Made by a program: the position numbers and the translations under genes. From assembly GCA_016285215.1 (NCBI GenBank), contig JAEEQI010000094.1, positions 1-9,661 of the forward strand: DNA of 9,661 bases, in the 5' to 3' direction. The notes under the pieces were generated by a model. It worked only from the letters and a program-made list of their open reading frames with translations. It was not told where the DNA came from and did not search any database. Positions 8,043 to 9,661 of this stretch are shown in pieces; positions within the stretch are counted from its first letter, which is position 1, and each line of letters begins with the position of its first letter. Source of the stretch: Bacteroidales bacterium. Its GTDB lineage: Bacteria; Bacteroidota; Bacteroidia; Bacteroidales; UBA932.

Positions 8043-8741
8043 TTATCCTTCAATCCCTTTCCAGGTTTCCGGAACAGGGGCAGTTACATCCACCTCGGTC
8101 TTCTTGACGGGGTGGATGAATTGTATCCGGCGGGCCAGAAGGCTAATGCCGCCGTCCGGGTTGGAGCGCTTGGCGCCGTACTTGAGGTCTCCCTTGATGG
8201 GGCAGCCCATATGGGAGAGCTGGCAGCGGATCTGGTGATGCCGTCCGGTAAAGAGCTGGATTTCCAGCAGGAAATAGCGGTCGGTGGTCTGGATGAGGGT
8301 GTACTGAAGCTTGGCTTCCTTGCCGTTCTTGGCCACGTAAGACTTGTTCTGGGCTTCGTTTCTTACCAGGTTGTCAATGAGAATATCTGACTCTTTTTCA
8401 GGTTTGTTGGCAGTCAGGGCCCAGTAGGTTTTGTGAATTTCTCCCTTGCGGAGCATCTCGTTCAGACGCTCCAAAGCCTTGGAGGTTTTGGCAAAAAGGA
8501 CTACCCCGCTAACGGGCCGGTCCAGCCGGTGGGGAACACCCATAAACACCTGTCCGGGTTTGCCGTCCCGTTGGGCAATGAAGGCCTTGAGGGTCTCGCT
8601 CAGGGGTTCGTCGCCGGTTTTGTCTCCCTGCACAATCTCTCCCGTCCGCTTGTTAAAGATGAGCAGATGGTTGTCTTCCAGCAGGATACGGCTGGCTATG
8701 TCTTGAAACTCCGTTTCGGGTAAAGTCCTGTATACACTCAT
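8043..8741 (-). CDS. RluA-family RNA pseudouridine synthase (short form, no S4 domain)
   Basis: The 232-residue enzyme should isomerise specific uridines in rRNA or tRNA to pseudouridine in the cytoplasm. The catalytic motif is HRLDRPVSGVVLFAK (71-85) with D74 as the conserved catalytic aspartate. The other family motif, LFTGRHHQIRCQLSHMGCPI, is followed by KGDLKYG. An N-terminal S4 RNA-binding domain is absent, as in the small stand-alone RluA-type proteins common in Bacteroidota; the precise target uridine cannot be read from sequence. The start at 8741 (MSVYRTLPETEF) is chosen because a perfect -7 element lies 8 bases upstream. A longer form from the ATG at 8774 would place that promoter inside the coding sequence. 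The gene is divergent from the plug-domain lipoprotein gene. Confidence 0.93.
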   Translation of the reverse strand: MSVYRTLPETEFQDIASRILLEDNHLLIFNKRTGEIVQGDKTGDEPLSETLKAFIAQRDGKPGQVFMGVPHRLDRPVSGVVLFAKTSKALERLNEMLRKGEIHKTYWALTANKPEKESDILIDNLVRNEAQNKSYVAKNGKEAKLQYTLIQTTDRYFLLEIQLFTGRHHQIRCQLSHMGCPIKGDLKYGAKRSNPDGGISLLARRIQFIHPVKKTEVDVTAPVPETWKGIEG

Positions 8742-8749
8742 AGCGGTTG

Positions 8750-8757
8750 CAAAGATA
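8750..8757 (-). promoter_or_regulatory. -7 promoter element for the RluA-family gene, near-leaderless
   Basis: The minus strand reads TATCTTTG, a perfect TAnnTTTG match, with 8 bases between it and the ATG at 8741. The predicted transcript start is within about 1-4 bases of the start codon. No TTTG -33 element is visible at the expected distance. In the 78-base divergent gap (8742-8819) I see no equally good promoter for the plus-strand lipoprotein gene; TATAAAAG at 8790-8797 is a weak candidate. Confidence 0.5.
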
Positions 8758-8819
8758 CCTAATTTTTCTGGCATTTGATTTGTAATATCTATAAAAGGAA
8801 CACTAAAAACCAATTGATT

Positions 8820-9257
8820 ATGAAAAAGAATTTACTCATATCGCTGATGTTGATCCTCACTGCTTGCGGCAGTTCCGTACAGACGGCCCAGACCGAGCAG
8901 GAAGATCCCGTTAATGTAGGTTATGGAAGAACGGTAGAACGCAAGAAGCTCACTTCTTCCGTTTCCACCGTAGACGTGAACACGGGTACCCAGTTTTACC
9001 GGGATATTTATGAAATGATTGAAGGCAAGTGCGCCGGTGTAGAAGTAGAAGGCCAGAGAGTCCGTATCCGCGGCGCCGTTACCCGTGACGGAAAGCCCGC
9101 AGAGCCTCTGTTTGTGGTAAATAACGTGCCCATGTCCAACATCTCCGGCATCTCTCCCTACGACGTCAAATCCATCACGGTTCTCAAGGATGCTGCCTCC
9201 TGCGCCATTTACGGTCTCCAGGGTGCCAACGGCGTTATTTTGATTGAACTAAAATAG
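8820..9257 (+). CDS. Small lipoprotein consisting of a SusC/TonB-receptor plug-like domain
   Basis: The 145-residue product has a lipoprotein signal peptide with lipobox LTAC (C16 lipidated), so it should be anchored in a membrane of the envelope. The mature part follows the plug domain of SusC-type TonB-dependent receptors almost end to end: NVGYGR (32-37), KKLTSSVSTVD (42-52), IEGKCAGVEVEGQRVRIRG (67-85), PLFVVNNVPM (96-105, where SusC proteins usually have VVDGVP) and ISPYDVKSITVLKDAASCAIYG, then ANGVILIELK at the C-terminus. No beta-barrel follows: the stop is a clean TAG and the next features are a promoter and a tRNA. The start is the ATG in ttgatt-ATG, 15 codons downstream of a TTG that would spoil the signal peptide. 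Function is unknown; binding a TonB-system partner or ligand is inference. Confidence 0.88.
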   Translation: MKKNLLISLMLILTACGSSVQTAQTEQEDPVNVGYGRTVERKKLTSSVSTVDVNTGTQFYRDIYEMIEGKCAGVEVEGQRVRIRGAVTRDGKPAEPLFVVNNVPMSNISGISPYDVKSITVLKDAASCAIYGLQGANGVILIELK

Positions 9258-9313
9258 TTTAAAAAAAGGCCGAATATTTTTGGTAGTTTATAAAAAAAGC
9301 CGTACATTTGCGG
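9255..9313 (+). repeat. Adjacent imperfect direct duplication (29 + 30 bp) upstream of the tRNA
   Basis: Copy 1 (9255-9283) and copy 2 (9284-9313) lie directly end to end. Both run TAGTTTA, an A tract, then GGCCG or GCCG, a T-rich TAnnTTTG element and a closing GG. About four fifths of positions match with one single-base gap. Copy 1 contains the TAG stop codon of the plug lipoprotein gene. Each copy ends in a perfect -7-type element: TATTTTTG at 9275-9282 and TACATTTG at 9303-9310. Confidence 0.7.
9279..9310 (+). promoter_or_regulatory. Promoter for the tRNA gene
   Basis: TTTG at 9279-9282 and TACATTTG at 9303-9310 match the Bacteroides -33 and -7 elements with 20 bases between them. Transcription should begin near 9315-9318, leaving a 5-8 base 5' leader before the mature tRNA at 9323. 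The -33 TTTG is itself the end of the -7-like element in the upstream repeat copy. Confidence 0.75.
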
Positions 9314-9322
9314 TCCCAACTT

Positions 9323-9395
9323 CTGGATGTAGCGCAGTTGGTAGCGCACCTGGTTAGGGACCAGGAGGTCGCTGGTTCAAGTCCAGTCATCCAGA
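9323..9395 (+). tRNA. tRNA-Pro, anticodon AGG
   Basis: The 73-base cloverleaf is complete. The acceptor stem CTGGATG/CATCCAG pairs fully, and the D stem is GCGC/GCGC with loop AGTTGGTA. The anticodon stem CCTGG/CCAGG encloses the loop TTAGGGA, putting AGG at 34-36 (9356-9358). The variable loop is AGGTC, so this is a short-variable-arm tRNA and not tRNA-Leu or tRNA-Ser. The T arm is GCTGG-TTCAAGT-CCAGT with one G-T pair. The C1-G72 pair and discriminator A73 are known proline identity elements, as are G35 and G36, so proline is the best call. A34 is rare in bacterial proline tRNAs. CCA is not encoded and must be added. A promoter lies just upstream and an intrinsic terminator just downstream. 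Confidence 0.92.
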
Positions 9396-9398
9396 CTT

Positions 9399-9428
9399 AA
9401 TAGCAGAGCCTAACAGCTCTGCTATTTT
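9399..9428 (+). terminator. Intrinsic terminator of the tRNA gene
   Basis: AATAGCAGAGC (9399-9409) and GCTCTGCTATT (9416-9426) form a perfect 11-bp stem around the loop CTAACA. The T run at the 3' side of the stem extends to TTTT (9425-9428). It starts 3 bases after the discriminator base of the tRNA, so the tRNA is a single-gene transcript. Confidence 0.85.
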
Positions 9429-9429
9429 C

Positions 9430-9451
9430 GTCTGTCCTTCTGGACTTGAAC
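9430..9451 (+). repeat. tRNA-T-arm-like repeat, copy 1 (inverted relative to the tRNA)
   Basis: GTCTG, five variable bases, then CTGGACTTGAAC. It matches copy 2 (9556-9577) at 21 of 22 positions. Read on the minus strand, GTTCAAGTCCAG is identical to the T-arm sequence of the tRNA (9375-9386). GTCTG also matches the reverse complement of the tRNA 3' end at the same 5-base spacing. The following C (9452) extends the match by one more base. Confidence 0.75.
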
Positions 9452-9463
9452 CTAACCTTCAGA

Positions 9464-9483
9464 TTGGGGAGAGGACTCCCCAA
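9464..9483. repeat. Perfect 8-bp hairpin
   Basis: TTGGGGAG and CTCCCCAA pair around the 4-base loop AGGA. No T run follows on the plus strand (AACCCCTCCC does), so it is not a standard intrinsic terminator. It lies between the two T-arm-like repeats. A smaller palindrome, GGCC-TTC-GGCC, follows within the same inter-repeat segment near 9530-9545. Confidence 0.55.
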
Positions 9484-9555
9484 ACCCCTCCCGTCGCTTC
9501 GCTCCATATATCCCTTCGATTCACCTTGAGTCGGCCTTCGGCCTCCAGAAATAAG

Positions 9556-9577
9556 GTCTGTCTTTCTGGACTTGAAC
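9556..9577 (+). repeat. tRNA-T-arm-like repeat, copy 2 (inverted relative to the tRNA)
   Basis: This differs from copy 1 (9430-9451) only by T for C at position 8. The two copies bracket 104 bases that contain hairpins but no supportable gene. The minus-strand open frame across 9397-9579 is low complexity around these repeats and has no recognisable family or start signal, so it is not called. Confidence 0.75.
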
Positions 9578-9597
9578 ATATACCTTTAAGGACCGGC

Positions 9598-9640
9598 GGG
9601 GGGGGGGAGACAGGGCTCCGGGGGCTACAAAGTTCCGGGG
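9598..9640 (+). other. G-rich tract with a G10 homopolymer; possible G-quadruplex
   Basis: G runs at 9598-9607 (ten G), 9613-9615, 9620-9624 and 9637-9640 are separated by loops of 5, 4 and 12 bases. This fits a loose G-quadruplex pattern on the plus strand. GGGCTCC occurs twice (9613-9619 and 9638-9644). From 9429 to the end of the window there is no gene I can support; the composition differs clearly from the coding region. Confidence 0.5.
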
Positions 9641-9661
9641 CTCCTGGCGCTGAAAGGGCTT

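Noticed and set aside
8742..8813. Longer N-terminus for the RluA-family protein (TTG at 8813 or ATG at 8774)
   Set aside because: It would cover a perfect -7 promoter element and adds residues without family similarity.
9397..9579. Minus-strand 60-codon open frame
   Set aside because: It overlaps the terminator, two repeats and hairpins. The repeated FKSR-TD peptides are just translations of the DNA repeats.
1..9661. CTAG also seems rare or absent
   Set aside because: CTAG depletion is common across bacteria and uninformative, unlike the CATG pattern.
9429..9661. CRISPR array or mobile-element end near the tRNA
   Set aside because: There are only two repeat copies, 104 bases apart, with no regular spacers, no cas genes, no integrase and no terminal inverted repeats within the window.

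Overview
The window looks like chromosomal DNA from a GC-rich member of the Bacteroidales (phylum Bacteroidota). The evidence is: perfect TAnnTTTG -7 promoter elements (the Bacteroides-type consensus, with TTTG near -33 in two cases), no Shine-Dalgarno sequences before start codons, a TonB C-terminal domain fused to a periplasmic M28-type domain, a SusC-like plug-domain lipoprotein, and a Bacteroidota-style LeuRS. Genus cannot be fixed by eye. Coding sequence strongly favours C- or G-ending codons. The tetranucleotide CATG is almost absent from the whole window.

Layout. (a) 1-817, minus: the N-terminal 272 residues of a PhoH-family ATPase whose C-terminus lies outside the window. (b) 818-895: a short divergent promoter region. 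(c) 896-7449, plus: a tightly packed run of five genes with gaps of -4 to +4 bases: a SPOR-domain lipoprotein, an M28-peptidase-like protein with a TonB C-terminal domain, leucyl-tRNA synthetase (leuS), and two tandem YitT-family membrane proteins. (d) 7501-8022, plus: a small membrane-anchored AraC-type regulator, possibly read through from the same operon. (e) 8043-8741, minus: an RluA-family pseudouridine synthase converging on the regulator. (f) 8820-9257, plus: a small lipoprotein that is little more than a TonB-receptor plug domain. (g) 9255-9428: a tandemly duplicated promoter segment, a proline-type tRNA with the unusual anticodon AGG, and an intrinsic terminator. (h) 9429-9661: gene-free DNA with two inverted tRNA-T-arm-like repeats, a hairpin, and a G-rich tail containing a G10 run.

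The first two plus-strand genes appear translationally coupled (ATGATG overlap) and look like an envelope pair: a peptidoglycan-binding-type lipoprotein plus a secreted protein whose M28 fold seems to have lost zinc ligands. leuS and the YitT pair follow within 3-5 bases, so housekeeping translation and envelope/membrane functions probably share a transcript.

Most of the window is ordinary core genome. The points most worth a second look are the apparent pseudo-peptidase fused to TonB_C, the near-total CATG avoidance, the near-leaderless promoters of phoH and the RluA gene, the free-standing plug lipoprotein, the AGG-anticodon tRNA, and the T-arm-derived repeats next to it. I found no CRISPR array, transposase, toxin-antitoxin pair or defence cluster.
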